NCBI RefSeq assembly: GCF_004345425.1
Contig: NZ_SLVP01000001.1
Location: forward strand, 186,001-250,000
Origin: Paenibacillus sp. BK033
GTDB taxonomy: Bacteria > Bacillota > Bacilli > Paenibacillales > Paenibacillaceae
Direction: 5' to 3'
Length of the DNA stretch: 64,000 nucleotides
A model generated the notes under the pieces. It was given only the letters and a program-made list of their open reading frames with translations, ran no database searches and had not been told where the DNA came from. The position numbers were made by a program, and so were the translations under genes. Shown here in pieces: positions 52,279-61,071 of the stretch; position 1 is the stretch's first letter, and each line of letters begins with the position of its first letter.

Positions 52279-53106
52279 ATGAAGCAGCGCGCGTTAACGG
52301 GATTGAAGACGCTTTATCTCGCCGCCTTTTTTCTCATCATGGTATTTCCGCTCTATTGGATCGTGATTACTTCGCTAAAGCCGAAGAAGGAGATCTTTTC
52401 TCTGCCGATTCGGTATTGGCCGGAGAGGTTTACATTCGAAAATTACGCCAACATCTTCAAAGTATCGAAGTTCCATGTCTATATCGGCAACAGTCTGCTC
52501 ATTTCCGTCATTGCCGCACTTATCGTCATCTGCATTGCGACGTTAAGCGGTTACGTGATGGCTCGGTTCCAATTCCGGGGACATAAGCAAATCATGATGG
52601 CGTTTTTCTTGACGCAAATGCTGCCCGGCTTTATTTCGCTCGCGCCGCTTTATCTGCTGATGTCCGACATGAACCTGATCAATAACCGGTTTTCCTTGGT
52701 TCTCGCCTATACGGTCATGCTCATTCCTTTTTCCACGATTATGCTTCGAGGTTTCTTCCAGCGAATTCCGAGCAGTTTGGAGGAAGCGGCGATGATTGAC
52801 GGCTGCTCCCGGTTGACGGCGCTGATAAGGGTCATAATTCCGGTGATGCTCCCGGGGATCGCGTCGACATTTATTTTCGCATTCGTTCAAAATTGGAATG
52901 AGCTGTTTATGGCGGTTATGTTTATTGACGACGAAAATTTGAAGACGCTGCCGGTGGCGATGAACTCCTTCGTCATGAAATTCGACGTGGACTGGGGCTC
53001 CATGTCCGCCGGAACCGTATTATCCGTTATTCCGACCGTCGTCTTGTTTGCGTTCGCTCAGCGGTATATCGTGGAAGGGCTCACACAAGGCGCCGAGAAA
53101 GGTTAG
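52279..53106 (+). CDS. CUT1 ABC transporter permease (MalG/UgpE type)
   Basis: A 275-residue permease with six predicted membrane segments, coupling loop SLEEAAMIDGCSRLTALIRVI and C-terminal RYIVEGLTQGAEKG. Starts at the base after the preceding stop, with AGGTGAC as ribosome site. No ATPase gene nearby. Confidence 0.9.
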   Translation: MKQRALTGLKTLYLAAFFLIMVFPLYWIVITSLKPKKEIFSLPIRYWPERFTFENYANIFKVSKFHVYIGNSLLISVIAALIVICIATLSGYVMARFQFRGHKQIMMAFFLTQMLPGFISLAPLYLLMSDMNLINNRFSLVLAYTVMLIPFSTIMLRGFFQRIPSSLEEAAMIDGCSRLTALIRVIIPVMLPGIASTFIFAFVQNWNELFMAVMFIDDENLKTLPVAMNSFVMKFDVDWGSMSAGTVLSVIPTVVLFAFAQRYIVEGLTQGAEKG

Positions 53107-53134
53107 CGGCGGAATGACACACGCAAAGGAATGA

Positions 53135-54316
53135 ATGCATATGGAGAGAAAACAAATAGATGAAGGGCTGCATACCAAGGTGTCGCATGACGAAGTGGAT
53201 GCGAAGCATTACGGGGCGGTTACCATTCCGATTTATCAAAACAGCCTGTTTGCGTTCGAAAACCATGAATCGTTCGATCATGCCATGCGGGATGTGCTGG
53301 CCGCCACCGTCTATTCGCGGGGCAATAACCCGACGGTGCAATATTTGGAGGATAAAATCGCCGATCTGGAAGGAGCCGGTCGGGCGCGCTGCTTCGCGTC
53401 GGGGATGGCAGCCATAGCCGGCTCCTTGCACGCCCTGCTGCGATCTGGCGACCATGTCGTCTGCGTCAATCAGGCTTACGGTCCGACCAGGCAATTTCTT
53501 GACGAATTGTCCGAACGGTACCGGGTCGAAGTGACCTATGTCGACGGCTGTCAGCTGGCCGACTTCGAAAACGCTTTGCGGCCTAACACGCGTCTGATCT
53601 ATCTGGAGAGTCCGACATCGGGATTGTTCCAGCTGCAGGATCTGGAGGGAGTATCGGCGCTAGCGAAACGCGCTGGCGTCCTTACGATGATTGACAGCAG
53701 CTGGGCGACGCCGTGCTTCCAGCGACCGCTGGCCTTTGGCGTAGATCTTGTGCTTCACTCGATGACCAAATATTTCTCCGGCCATAGCGATTGCTTGGGA
53801 GGCGTCGTGGCGGGACGCGAGGACCTGATCGGGGAAATCGCAAACAAAGGGTATATGCTGTTTGGGGGCGTAATGACTCCGCACACGGCTTCCCTTATGA
53901 TACGGGGATTGCGAACGCTGCCGCTCAGGATGGAAAGACATCATCGCAGCGGGCTCACTCTCGCGACTTTTATGGAAAAGCATCCGTTCGTGAACCGGGT
54001 GAATCATCCCGGCTTGCCCTCGCATCCGCAGCATGCTCTTGCACGCAAGCAATTGGATGGGTACGGCAGTTTGTTTTCCTTCGAGACGCGGTTGCCGGTG
54101 GAGAAGCTGAAGCAATGGGCGGATGCCTTGCAATACTTCCGGATTGGCGTCAGCTGGGGCGGCTTCGAGAGTCTGGTGACGGTTGGCCGGACGCCGGCAA
54201 GCCGTAATGCGGACGGGAATAACCCTTCCGTAGCCCGGTTGTACATTGGCCTGGAGGATCCGCAAACGCTGATCGGGGATATTGAGCAGGCTTGGCGGCA
54301 AGTCGCCGGGACGTGA
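53135..54316 (+). CDS. Trans-sulfuration-type PLP enzyme (cystathionine gamma-synthase/lyase family)
   Basis: A 393-residue PLP enzyme of the Cys/Met metabolism family. PLP-binding lysine is Lys212 in LHSMTKYFSGHSD; the YSRGNNPTVQYLE strand supplies the Tyr/Arg that bind phosphate from the neighbouring subunit; FASGMAAI and DSSWATP are also conserved. Start ATG 53135 (AAAGGA is close) or ATG 53141. It ends the GntR-controlled CUT1 operon, 28 nt after the second permease, an unusual partner for a sugar importer. It may cleave or build a sulfur- or amino-acid conjugate; the reaction (synthase, gamma-lyase or beta-lyase) cannot be decided from sequence alone. Confidence 0.88.
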   Translation: MHMERKQIDEGLHTKVSHDEVDAKHYGAVTIPIYQNSLFAFENHESFDHAMRDVLAATVYSRGNNPTVQYLEDKIADLEGAGRARCFASGMAAIAGSLHALLRSGDHVVCVNQAYGPTRQFLDELSERYRVEVTYVDGCQLADFENALRPNTRLIYLESPTSGLFQLQDLEGVSALAKRAGVLTMIDSSWATPCFQRPLAFGVDLVLHSMTKYFSGHSDCLGGVVAGREDLIGEIANKGYMLFGGVMTPHTASLMIRGLRTLPLRMERHHRSGLTLATFMEKHPFVNRVNHPGLPSHPQHALARKQLDGYGSLFSFETRLPVEKLKQWADALQYFRIGVSWGGFESLVTVGRTPASRNADGNNPSVARLYIGLEDPQTLIGDIEQAWRQVAGT

Positions 54317-54349
54317 TGTCCGGTCATTATATGAATTGCAGATTAGGAG

Positions 54350-54372
54350 CCCGCCGCAAGGCGGGTTTTTTT
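54350..54372 (+). terminator. Terminator of the GntR/CUT1/PLP operon
   Basis: CCCGCC-gcaa-GGCGGG hairpin followed by seven T. Confidence 0.93.
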
Positions 54373-54397
54373 GCTAACTTAAGGGCATGTGTTATTT

Positions 54398-54429
54398 TAA
54401 TAAGTAGTCATATTAATAAGTAGTCATAT
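54398..54429. repeat. 16-bp tandem direct repeat upstream of the thioesterase gene
   Basis: TAATAAGTAGTCATAT occurs twice head to tail (54398-54413, 54414-54429). It lies where the thioesterase promoter would be; it could be duplicated by slippage or be a binding site pair. Confidence 0.7.
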
Positions 54430-54455
54430 TAATTTACAGAAGGAGAATGGATGAA

Positions 54456-54857
54456 ATGAAATCGTCGCTGCCCATCATTGTTCGCTCAACGGAAATTGAC
54501 GTCAACGGTCATGTAAACAACGCGAAATACCTGGAATATTTCGAATGGGGCCGCGAGGAATGGTACGAGCAATGCGGGCTTCCCTATGAAACTTTCGCAG
54601 ACATGAATATACAAACGGTTACCGTGAACATCAACGTGAACTATAAAAAAGAGTGCAGGCAAGGCGACCGATTGACGGTCACCTGCCAGCCTGAACGGAT
54701 AGGTACCTCCAGCTACGTTCTGAAACAGGAAATCAAGGACGAGCGCGGCGAAGTGCGGGCCGATGCCCTGGTAACAAGCGTGACGATGGATCAATCCGCC
54801 CGCAAAAGCCGATCGGTCCCGGATGAGCTGAGAAAATTGTTCCATTCTCAGGAATAA
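54456..54857 (+). CDS. Acyl-CoA thioesterase, hot-dog fold (4HBT/YbgC type)
   Basis: A 133-residue single hot-dog domain. RSTEIDVNGHVNNAKYLEYFEWGREEW matches the 4-hydroxybenzoyl-CoA thioesterase type, with the conserved Asp and the NGHVNN active-site loop. ATG 54456 is favoured since AGAAGGAG lies 10 nt upstream, while ATG 54447 is too close. The last 10 nt overlap the convergent aminotransferase gene. Substrate unknown; probably a fatty or aromatic acyl-CoA. Confidence 0.85.
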   Translation: MKSSLPIIVRSTEIDVNGHVNNAKYLEYFEWGREEWYEQCGLPYETFADMNIQTVTVNINVNYKKECRQGDRLTVTCQPERIGTSSYVLKQEIKDERGEVRADALVTSVTMDQSARKSRSVPDELRKLFHSQE

Positions 54858-56074
54858 ACGGCTTCGTTTTTTAGACCGCAGCTTTCCAGCACGCCTGTCA
54901 GGATGCTGATCATCTTCTCTACATCCCCGGCGGTTACGATAAGCGGCGGCATTAAGCGGATTGTGCGCGGATTAGGCGCGTTGACAAGCAGGCCGCTGTT
55001 CATGCACTCCTCGGCAAGGACTGGCGCAGTTCCCTCCGGCACGTCAAAAGCGATAAGCAGTCCTTTGCCGCGGACTTGACCAACCGCGTAATCCTTGGAC
55101 AGCTCCGTCAGCTTTTCTTGAATAAAAGCCCCCTGTTTAGCTGCATTGTCCGCCAGCCCCCGATGCAGGATCTCGCTCACCACCGCATGGCCGGCCGCCA
55201 TGCCAAGCGGCGCTGCGCTATAAGTGCCGCCTTGGTCGCCGGCTTCGAACAGATCGTACTTTTCCGTAGTCAGCATCGCCGAAAGCGGGAATCCGCCTGC
55301 GATTCCTTTTGCGAGCGTCATGACATCCGGCTTCACGCCGTAATGCTCGTACGCGAACAGCTTGCCGGTTCTTCCGAGTCCTGTCTGCACTTCGTCGAAA
55401 ATCAGCATAATGTTGTATATATCGCAGGCTTTGCGCAAGGCCTGCAAATAAGGAGCCTCCACCGAGTGCACGCCGCTTTCGCCTTGCACGAGCTCAAGCA
55501 TAATCGCGCAGGTCTTATCGCTGATCGCGGCAAAGCAGGCATCGAAATCATTGATCGGCACATGCTTGAAGCCCGGAACCTTCGGCTCGAATAAAGATTC
55601 GAACGCCGGTTTGCCGGTTGCGGACATCGTGGCCAGCGTTCTGCCGTGGAAGCTGTTCGTCAACGTAATAATCTCGTAAGCGCCATTCAGATGAAGGGCG
55701 CCGTGCTTCCGGGCAAGCTTAATCGCGCTTTCGTTCGCTTCGGCGCCGCTGCTTGCGAAGAAGACCTTGTCAAAGCCGGAAATCTCCGTCAGGAGGCTTG
55801 CGAATTCAATCATGGGTTTGTTATAGAAGCCCGGACTTGCATGCACCAGCTGGCCGCCTTGATAGGCCAGGGCCTCCTGCAGTACGGCTGGGGAATGGCC
55901 AAGACTCGTCACTGCCCAGCCTCCAATAAAGTCCAGATAGGCTTTGTCTTCGGTATCCCACATATACATCCCTTCACCGCGGGCCATGACTACTTCGGGA
56001 CGTTTAGCCGTATATAGGAGCGATTGCTTGGCGGATGCGAGCAAGCTGTCGGTTGTTTTCGTTAACGATTGCAT
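54848..56074 (-). CDS. argD: Acetylornithine aminotransferase-like class III enzyme (ArgD family)
   Basis: A 408-residue PLP aminotransferase. Landmarks: FIGGWAVTSLGH, SSGAEANESAIKLARKHG, FHGRTLATMSATG, LIFDEVQTGLGRTG and the PLP lysine in TLAKGIAGGFPLSAM. ArgD converts N-acetylglutamate semialdehyde to N-acetylornithine; members also act on other omega-amines. Two ARG boxes in the promoter support a role in arginine biosynthesis rather than another omega-amino acid pathway. No other arg gene is adjacent. Confidence 0.88.
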   Translation of the reverse strand: MQSLTKTTDSLLASAKQSLLYTAKRPEVVMARGEGMYMWDTEDKAYLDFIGGWAVTSLGHSPAVLQEALAYQGGQLVHASPGFYNKPMIEFASLLTEISGFDKVFFASSGAEANESAIKLARKHGALHLNGAYEIITLTNSFHGRTLATMSATGKPAFESLFEPKVPGFKHVPINDFDACFAAISDKTCAIMLELVQGESGVHSVEAPYLQALRKACDIYNIMLIFDEVQTGLGRTGKLFAYEHYGVKPDVMTLAKGIAGGFPLSAMLTTEKYDLFEAGDQGGTYSAAPLGMAAGHAVVSEILHRGLADNAAKQGAFIQEKLTELSKDYAVGQVRGKGLLIAFDVPEGTAPVLAEECMNSGLLVNAPNPRTIRLMPPLIVTAGDVEKMISILTGVLESCGLKNEAVYS

Positions 56075-56105
56075 GAATGATCAAACCTCCGTCTCTAACA
56101 TGATG

Positions 56106-56140
56106 TGAATTAATATACAGTATATTGAATAATAATTCAA
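56106..56140 (-). promoter_or_regulatory. ArgR/AhrC-controlled promoter of argD with two ARG boxes
   Basis: TTGAATAATAATTCAA (56125-56140) fits the ARG-box consensus TGAATNNNNATTCA exactly, and TGAATTAATATACA (56106-56119) is a weaker second box. On the minus strand a TTGAAT -35 (56135-56140) and TATATT -10 (56112-56117), 17 nt apart, lie inside the boxes, so a bound repressor would block RNA polymerase. Confidence 0.75.
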
Positions 56141-56191
56141 CGGCCGAACAAGCCTTATGCAAAAAGAATATTTTTCCTGCTTCTGCGCATG

Positions 56192-56224
56192 AAAAAGAGC
56201 CATCCCCGCATAGGCGGAGATGGC
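56192..56224 (-). terminator. Terminator of the Ktr potassium channel gene
   Basis: On the minus strand, GCCATC...GATGGC with an inner CCGC/GCGG stem ends in a run of T (56192-56196). Confidence 0.88.
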
Positions 56225-56238
56225 CTCGAACTTTTCCG

Positions 56239-57594
56239 TTATCCAATTGTTATTTTGCCTTCCGGATGCCGGTAAAGCTCTTTCGATTGATTCGGAACCA
56301 GCGTATAAGCAAGAGTGAGCGGCCCCATCCTTCCGATAAACATGACGATAATGATTAAGATCTTCCCGATCTCGGTCAAATGCGGGGTTAACCCCATCGA
56401 TAAGCCCGTCGTTCCGAAAGCGGAGGTAACTTCGAACATAACCGTCAGGAAACCCGTCTCTTCCGTGGCGGACAGAATCATCGTAAACAAGACGATGGTA
56501 GCAACGGAGACGGCCGTAATCGTCAAGGCTTTATGCACCCGGTCTTTTGCCAATCGGCGCTTGAAGAAAACGACATCCTCTTTCCCGCGGATCATCGCAA
56601 TAACGGCTCCGATCAGAATGGCGAATGTCGTGACCTTGATGCCGCCGCCCGCGGATCCCGGGGAAGCCCCGATAAACATTAGAATAATAAGCAGGAATTG
56701 GCTCGCATTGCGCATATCGGCGATATTCAGCGTATTCGCTCCGCCGGAGCGCGGCGAGATCGACTGGAACAAGGAGCTGTACAGCTTGCCTGCAAAGTTA
56801 AGCGGCTCCAGCGTATTCGTGTATTCGAATATAAAGAGGAGTACAGCTCCTCCTAGAAACAAGAGGCCGGACGTGTACAATACAACCTTGGAGTGAAGCG
56901 ACAGCTTGCGTATTTTCGGATAGTCAATCACTTCGGCCAGTACGATAAAGCCGATCCCGCCAAGAAAAATAAGCAGCATCAAGACCGCATTAATAATCGG
57001 ATCGTCGACATGATTGGTAAAGCTGTTAAAAGGACCGTGAATCGGTCCCATCACATCGAGTCCGGCATTCGTAAACATGGATACGCTGTGGAAGACGCCG
57101 TAATATAAGGCCTTGTCAAACGGCATCATGTCGGACCAGCGCAAGGCAAGGAGCAGGGCACCGGCAAATTCGATCGTAAAGGCGTAGATCAGAACGCGGC
57201 GGATAAAACGGACAATCCCTTCGAGCGAGGTATGACTCATCGATTCCTGCAGCCACAGCCGTTCCCGGAGCGAGATCCGTTTGCGGAAGGCGAGGGCGAA
57301 TAAGGTGGCCATCGTCATAAAGCCAAGTCCGCCGACCTGCATCAGCATCAGGATTACGAGCTCGCCGAAGGCAGAGAAATGCGTCCCGGTATCGACAACA
57401 ACAAGGCCGGTTACGCAAGCCGCCGTTGTGGCGGTAAAGAAGGCATCGATAAAAGGCGTATGCATGCCGTCTTCCGAAGCGTAAGGCAGCGAAAGCAGGA
57501 AAGAGCCGATCAGAATAATCACGATAAAGCCTGCTGTCAGAATTTGCGGCGGATTGATTTTGGTTAATATGGATTTCTTCAAGCCGTGTATCAC
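56239..57594 (-). CDS. ktrB: Ktr/Trk potassium uptake channel subunit (KtrB/KtrD type)
   Basis: A 451-residue membrane channel of the SKT superfamily with four M1-P-M2 repeats. Selectivity-filter regions are visible at TTAACVTGLVVVD, SVSMFTNAGLDV, ISPRSGGANTL and AFGTTGLSMGL. It moves K+ (with Na+ coupling in KtrB) and needs a cytoplasmic KtrA/KtrC gating ring, whose gene is not in this window. ATG 57594 follows GAAAGGTG. Monocistronic with its own terminator. Confidence 0.92.
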   Translation of the reverse strand: MIHGLKKSILTKINPPQILTAGFIVIILIGSFLLSLPYASEDGMHTPFIDAFFTATTAACVTGLVVVDTGTHFSAFGELVILMLMQVGGLGFMTMATLFALAFRKRISLRERLWLQESMSHTSLEGIVRFIRRVLIYAFTIEFAGALLLALRWSDMMPFDKALYYGVFHSVSMFTNAGLDVMGPIHGPFNSFTNHVDDPIINAVLMLLIFLGGIGFIVLAEVIDYPKIRKLSLHSKVVLYTSGLLFLGGAVLLFIFEYTNTLEPLNFAGKLYSSLFQSISPRSGGANTLNIADMRNASQFLLIILMFIGASPGSAGGGIKVTTFAILIGAVIAMIRGKEDVVFFKRRLAKDRVHKALTITAVSVATIVLFTMILSATEETGFLTVMFEVTSAFGTTGLSMGLTPHLTEIGKILIIIVMFIGRMGPLTLAYTLVPNQSKELYRHPEGKITIG

Positions 57595-57645
57595 CTTTCA
57601 TGGAAGCCTAGGACATACGCGAAATTCTAAGTTCCTAACGTTATC

Positions 57646-57654
57646 TGGTATAAT
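57646..57654 (+). promoter_or_regulatory. Extended -10 promoter of the DUF445/FetAB-like operon
   Basis: TGGTATAAT (extended -10) 39 nt upstream of the DUF445 gene; no good -35 box, consistent with extended -10 promoters. Confidence 0.4.
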
Positions 57655-57692
57655 TAGTATAAAGCAAACGGTACAGGAGGACTACAGCTACT

Positions 57693-58928
57693 ATGAAATC
57701 AAGATACATTGCAAGTTTGTCATTGGCCATTATGTTTATCGGCTTTATCGTAACCAGGTTGTGGCTGCCGGATAATGGGTGGACGCGGCTCCTAGAGAGC
57801 GGCTTTGAAGCGGGGCTTGTCGGCGGGATAGCCGACTGGTTTGCGGTTACGGCTTTGTTCCGCCATCCGTTCGGCATTCCGATTCCGCATACTTCCCTGC
57901 TGCTCAAGAACAGGGACAAAATCGTCAACTCGCTTATTTCGGCGATGGAAAACGAGCTGCTGAACAAGGAAAGCATCAGCAAAAAGCTGAAGGAGCTGAA
58001 GCTGTTCAGGGGACTGGCATCGGGTATTGCCGGACTGATCGGCAAGCGCAAATTTCGGGTTGGCGTCCTGCGATTCGTCCAATCCTCGCTTGAACAGGTT
58101 CAGCTCGAGAGGCTGAGCGCGAAAATTCAGGAGCTCGCCGCGGATTATATCCGCAAGCAGGATATCGTCCCGATCGTAGACAAGCTGACCGACAAATTCG
58201 TCTATGACGGCTGGGACGAGAAGGCGCTGGATTTCGTACTGGCGCAAGGACGGGAATGGGTGAAGAAGCGGGAGACCGAGCAGTTTTTCGGCAGACTAGC
58301 GCACAGCAAGATGGAAGAATTGCAGGTCGGCGGCTTTATGGGCTTTGCCGTGCAGGCCTTTGTCGGATTTATGAGCCCGGAGAAGCTAGGACCCATCATT
58401 CAGGGCATGCTGCTCTCGAGTATCAAGGAGCTTGGCACGCCGGGCAATCCGAACAGGCAGAAGCTGCTGGAAGAATTGAAAAAGCATGCTTTGGCCTTGT
58501 CCTCCAATGAGGAGCTGATGACCCGTTTGAAGGCTGGATTGGAATCCGGCGCGGAAAGCGTTGGAGTGGGACGGTTTATTCATCTTCGCTTGGAAGAGCT
58601 CCGTCAGCTGCTGCTCGATAAGCTGGAGGAGGAATGCCTGAACGGGGGACGTATACTCGTCAAAGCCTTCCGCTTCCTGGTCGAGCAGGCGAGGAGCAGA
58701 GAAGAGCTGATCAATCGGTGGGAGCAGTCTATTCTGGCTTATTTGGTGAGCTGGATTGAGAAGAACCATTACCGCATTGGCATGCTTGTCCGCGATAATG
58801 TCAACCAGATGGATGATCAGGCGCTCGTTCGGATGCTGGAGCAGAAGATCGGCAAGGATTTGCAGTGGATTAGGGTGAACGGAGCGGTATGCGGCTTTAT
58901 CGTCGGCATCATCCTTTCCTTCTTTTAA
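57693..58928 (+). CDS. DUF445 family membrane protein
   Basis: A 411-residue protein with a membrane segment at each end (SLSLAIMFIGFIVTRLW and GAVCGFIVGIILSFF) and a long helical middle part. GGIADWFAVTALFRHPFGIPIPHTSLL is the family signature. Function is not known. Its stop overlaps the region of the ABC ATPase start (TAATG), so it is in one operon with an iron-exporter-like ABC pair. Confidence 0.85.
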   Translation: MKSRYIASLSLAIMFIGFIVTRLWLPDNGWTRLLESGFEAGLVGGIADWFAVTALFRHPFGIPIPHTSLLLKNRDKIVNSLISAMENELLNKESISKKLKELKLFRGLASGIAGLIGKRKFRVGVLRFVQSSLEQVQLERLSAKIQELAADYIRKQDIVPIVDKLTDKFVYDGWDEKALDFVLAQGREWVKKRETEQFFGRLAHSKMEELQVGGFMGFAVQAFVGFMSPEKLGPIIQGMLLSSIKELGTPGNPNRQKLLEELKKHALALSSNEELMTRLKAGLESGAESVGVGRFIHLRLEELRQLLLDKLEEECLNGGRILVKAFRFLVEQARSREELINRWEQSILAYLVSWIEKNHYRIGMLVRDNVNQMDDQALVRMLEQKIGKDLQWIRVNGAVCGFIVGIILSFF

Positions 58929-58954
58929 TGCGTGAAGTATTGGAGGATATCCAG

Positions 58955-59713
58955 GTGACCGTGTTGCAGGTAAACGAAATGGCGAAATCCAAATTCGATA
59001 ATCGGGGAGAATGGCTGTTCAGCGGCATTACGGCCGAGATTCGCCCCGGAGACCGGATTGTCCTCCTTGGAGGCTCCGGACAAGGGAAAAGCACGCTGCT
59101 TCGCATCCTTTCGCTGCTGGAGCCTTTCGATAAAGGCGCCATTCGTCTGGACGGGCAGCTGCCCGCGGCATGCAAGCCGCAAAGCTGGCGCAAAAAGGTT
59201 TCCTACGTGGCCCAGAAGCCGGTCATGCGCAGCGGCACGGTTGCTTGCAATCTCCGCACGGTCAGCGAGCTTCATAACAAGCCCTTTGAAGAAGGGCTTG
59301 CCCGCCGTTATATGGATGCCGTAGGCCTCGGCCAGACCGATTGGGGAAAACAGGCTTCCGATCTGTCCGGCGGCGAGCAGCAGCGGCTAGCGCTTGTCCG
59401 TTCCCTGCTGCTTCATCCCGAGCTGCTGCTGCTCGATGAAATTACGTCCTCGCTTGATCCGGCGAGCAAGAGGGCCGTCGAGAAGCTTCTGCTCGATTGG
59501 GTATCCGTACGGGACGAAGGATCGGAGCGGGCATACCTGTGGATCACGCATGATCTGGATCAGGCTCGCATGATCAGCAATCAAGTCTGGTTTATGGCAG
59601 AGGGAAGCTTGCTAGAAAGAAGCGTGACGGGAGTCTTTTTCGCACATCCGGCTACGGAACAGGCGAGACGGTTTATTCGCAGCCTGCAGGAAGTAAAGGG
59701 GGAGGGGGAATGA
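58955..59713 (+). CDS. fetA: ABC transporter ATPase, FetA-like (UPF0014 partner)
   Basis: A 252-residue ATPase with Walker A GGSGQGKST, signature LSGGEQQR, Walker B LLLLDEIT and D-loop SLDP. The following gene encodes a UPF0014 permease, the known FetA/FetB pairing implicated in iron export and oxidative-stress resistance in Escherichia coli. The start is probably GTG 58955 because GGAGG sits 8 nt upstream; ATG 58928 would overlap the DUF445 stop and lacks a site. Its stop overlaps the permease start (ATGA). Confidence 0.82.
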   Translation: MTVLQVNEMAKSKFDNRGEWLFSGITAEIRPGDRIVLLGGSGQGKSTLLRILSLLEPFDKGAIRLDGQLPAACKPQSWRKKVSYVAQKPVMRSGTVACNLRTVSELHNKPFEEGLARRYMDAVGLGQTDWGKQASDLSGGEQQRLALVRSLLLHPELLLLDEITSSLDPASKRAVEKLLLDWVSVRDEGSERAYLWITHDLDQARMISNQVWFMAEGSLLERSVTGVFFAHPATEQARRFIRSLQEVKGEGE

Positions 59714-60474
59714 ACAATTTTGCCCTTCTTTGCACCTTGTGCTTTATTGCGTTTGCGGCCTTGATCTCCATGAGACAGAAGCTTGGGCTGGAGAAGGAAA
59801 TTCTGATCGGCACTTTACGTTCAGCGGTTCAACTGCTGTTTATCGGCTACGTTCTGCATTTCGTATTCGAAACAAGCCATCCGGCTTTTATTATCATTAT
59901 TATTCTATGCATGATTACGGTTGCCGCGTGGAATGCGGGAGCCAAGGCGAAGCATGTCCGGGGGATCCGCAGCCGGATTGCCTTAGCGCTGGCCTGCACG
60001 GAAGGGGTAACGATGGGGATTCTGCTTGGCCTTGGCATTATAGAGCCAACGCCGCAATATATCATTCCGGTCAGCGGCATTATTATTGGAAGCTCGATGA
60101 TCGTATGCGGTTTGCTCTTAAACCAGATGAAGAGAGAGATGGAGACGGCCAGGGGTGAGATGGAGATGCTTCTTGCCCTTGGGGCAACGGAAAAGCAGGC
60201 CGTCCACGGTTCCTTGCGGCGCTCCGTCAGAGCCAGCATGATCCCGACGCTCGACGGCATGAAGACGGTTGGACTGGTGCAGCTTCCCGGCATGATGACG
60301 GGGATGATTGTAGCGGGGGCAGATCCGATGGAAGCGGTCCGCTATCAAATCCTCATCATGTTTGTGCTGGCCTCCTCCGCGGCAATGACGGCAATGGTGC
60401 TCAGCCTGGTCAGCTACCGGTTATGGTTTACGAAGGATGCCAGGCTGCTGCCTCTGCTGCCGGAAGATCGCTAG
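59710..60474 (+). CDS. fetB: UPF0014 / FetB-type ABC permease
   Basis: A 254-residue protein with about seven predicted membrane helices. GTLRSAVQLLFIGYVL, MITVAAWNAG and LVQLPGMMTGMIVAGADPMEAVRYQ are the marks of UPF0014/FetB. Coupled by a 4-nt overlap to the ATPase. Role: probable iron or other metal export; specificity not proven by sequence. Confidence 0.88.
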   Translation: MNNFALLCTLCFIAFAALISMRQKLGLEKEILIGTLRSAVQLLFIGYVLHFVFETSHPAFIIIIILCMITVAAWNAGAKAKHVRGIRSRIALALACTEGVTMGILLGLGIIEPTPQYIIPVSGIIIGSSMIVCGLLLNQMKREMETARGEMEMLLALGATEKQAVHGSLRRSVRASMIPTLDGMKTVGLVQLPGMMTGMIVAGADPMEAVRYQILIMFVLASSAAMTAMVLSLVSYRLWFTKDARLLPLLPEDR

Positions 60475-60608
60475 AAGGTCGGGTCTCCAAGCCGAAAACC
60501 TCGATAATCCGTCATTGAAATAGTTTAGAAAAAGATTTTGTAAATGCTGTTGAATACGGCGAACATGTGTTCTATAATTAGAAGGCGGTCATATTTTATA
60601 GAAGAATT

Positions 60609-60650
60609 AAAAAAGCCCGCCTTTTCCATTACGGAAAAAGACAGGCTTTT
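60609..60650. terminator. Bidirectional terminator between fetB and the HxlR regulator
   Basis: AAAAGCC (60611-60617) pairs with GGCTTTT (60644-60650), with inner CTTTTCC/GGAAAAAG stem; T/A runs on both sides. Confidence 0.8.
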
Positions 60651-60667
60651 ACCAAGTCTATCATGTA

Positions 60668-60994
60668 TCAGAAAGGGTCTTCCTCCAAGCTTATCCATTC
60701 CCGTGACCACTTCTCGATTTCCCTTACGACGGGTTCCAGGGCGCGGCCCTTCTCCGTCAAGGAATATTCGATGCGGACAGGTATTTCAGGATAAACAACG
60801 CGAGTGACGATTCCTTCATTCTCCAAATCCTTGAAGCGTTCGGATAACAGCCTGCCGCTGATGGGAAGCGCGGCTTGAACAGCGCAGAAACGCTGCGGGC
60901 CGGCTAACAGCTGATAAATAATCAGGCCGATCCAACGTTTTCCAATGAGATCCATCCCTTTTTGCACGCGCGGACAAAGGTCAGATTGCTCCAT
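60668..60994 (-). CDS. HxlR/DUF24-family winged-helix regulator
   Basis: A 108-residue regulator: CPRVQKGMDLIGKRWIGLIIYQLLAGPQRF, the recognition helix ISGRLLSERFKDLE and the wing IPVRIEYSLTEKG match the HxlR family, which includes thiol-stress sensors (YodB, CatR, HypR). A single conserved Cys (MEQSDLC, Cys8) lies at the position that such sensors use for redox or electrophile sensing. ATG 60994 follows AGAGGTGATC. It is divergent from a GTP cyclohydrolase II gene with a palindrome in between. Confidence 0.9.
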   Translation of the reverse strand: MEQSDLCPRVQKGMDLIGKRWIGLIIYQLLAGPQRFCAVQAALPISGRLLSERFKDLENEGIVTRVVYPEIPVRIEYSLTEKGRALEPVVREIEKWSREWISLEEDPF

Positions 60995-61071
60995 TACGAT
61001 CACCTCTGATTCATTTCCATTTCATTATAGTCACATTGTAAAATGAATACAAGCAAACTTTTGTAAGGCTT

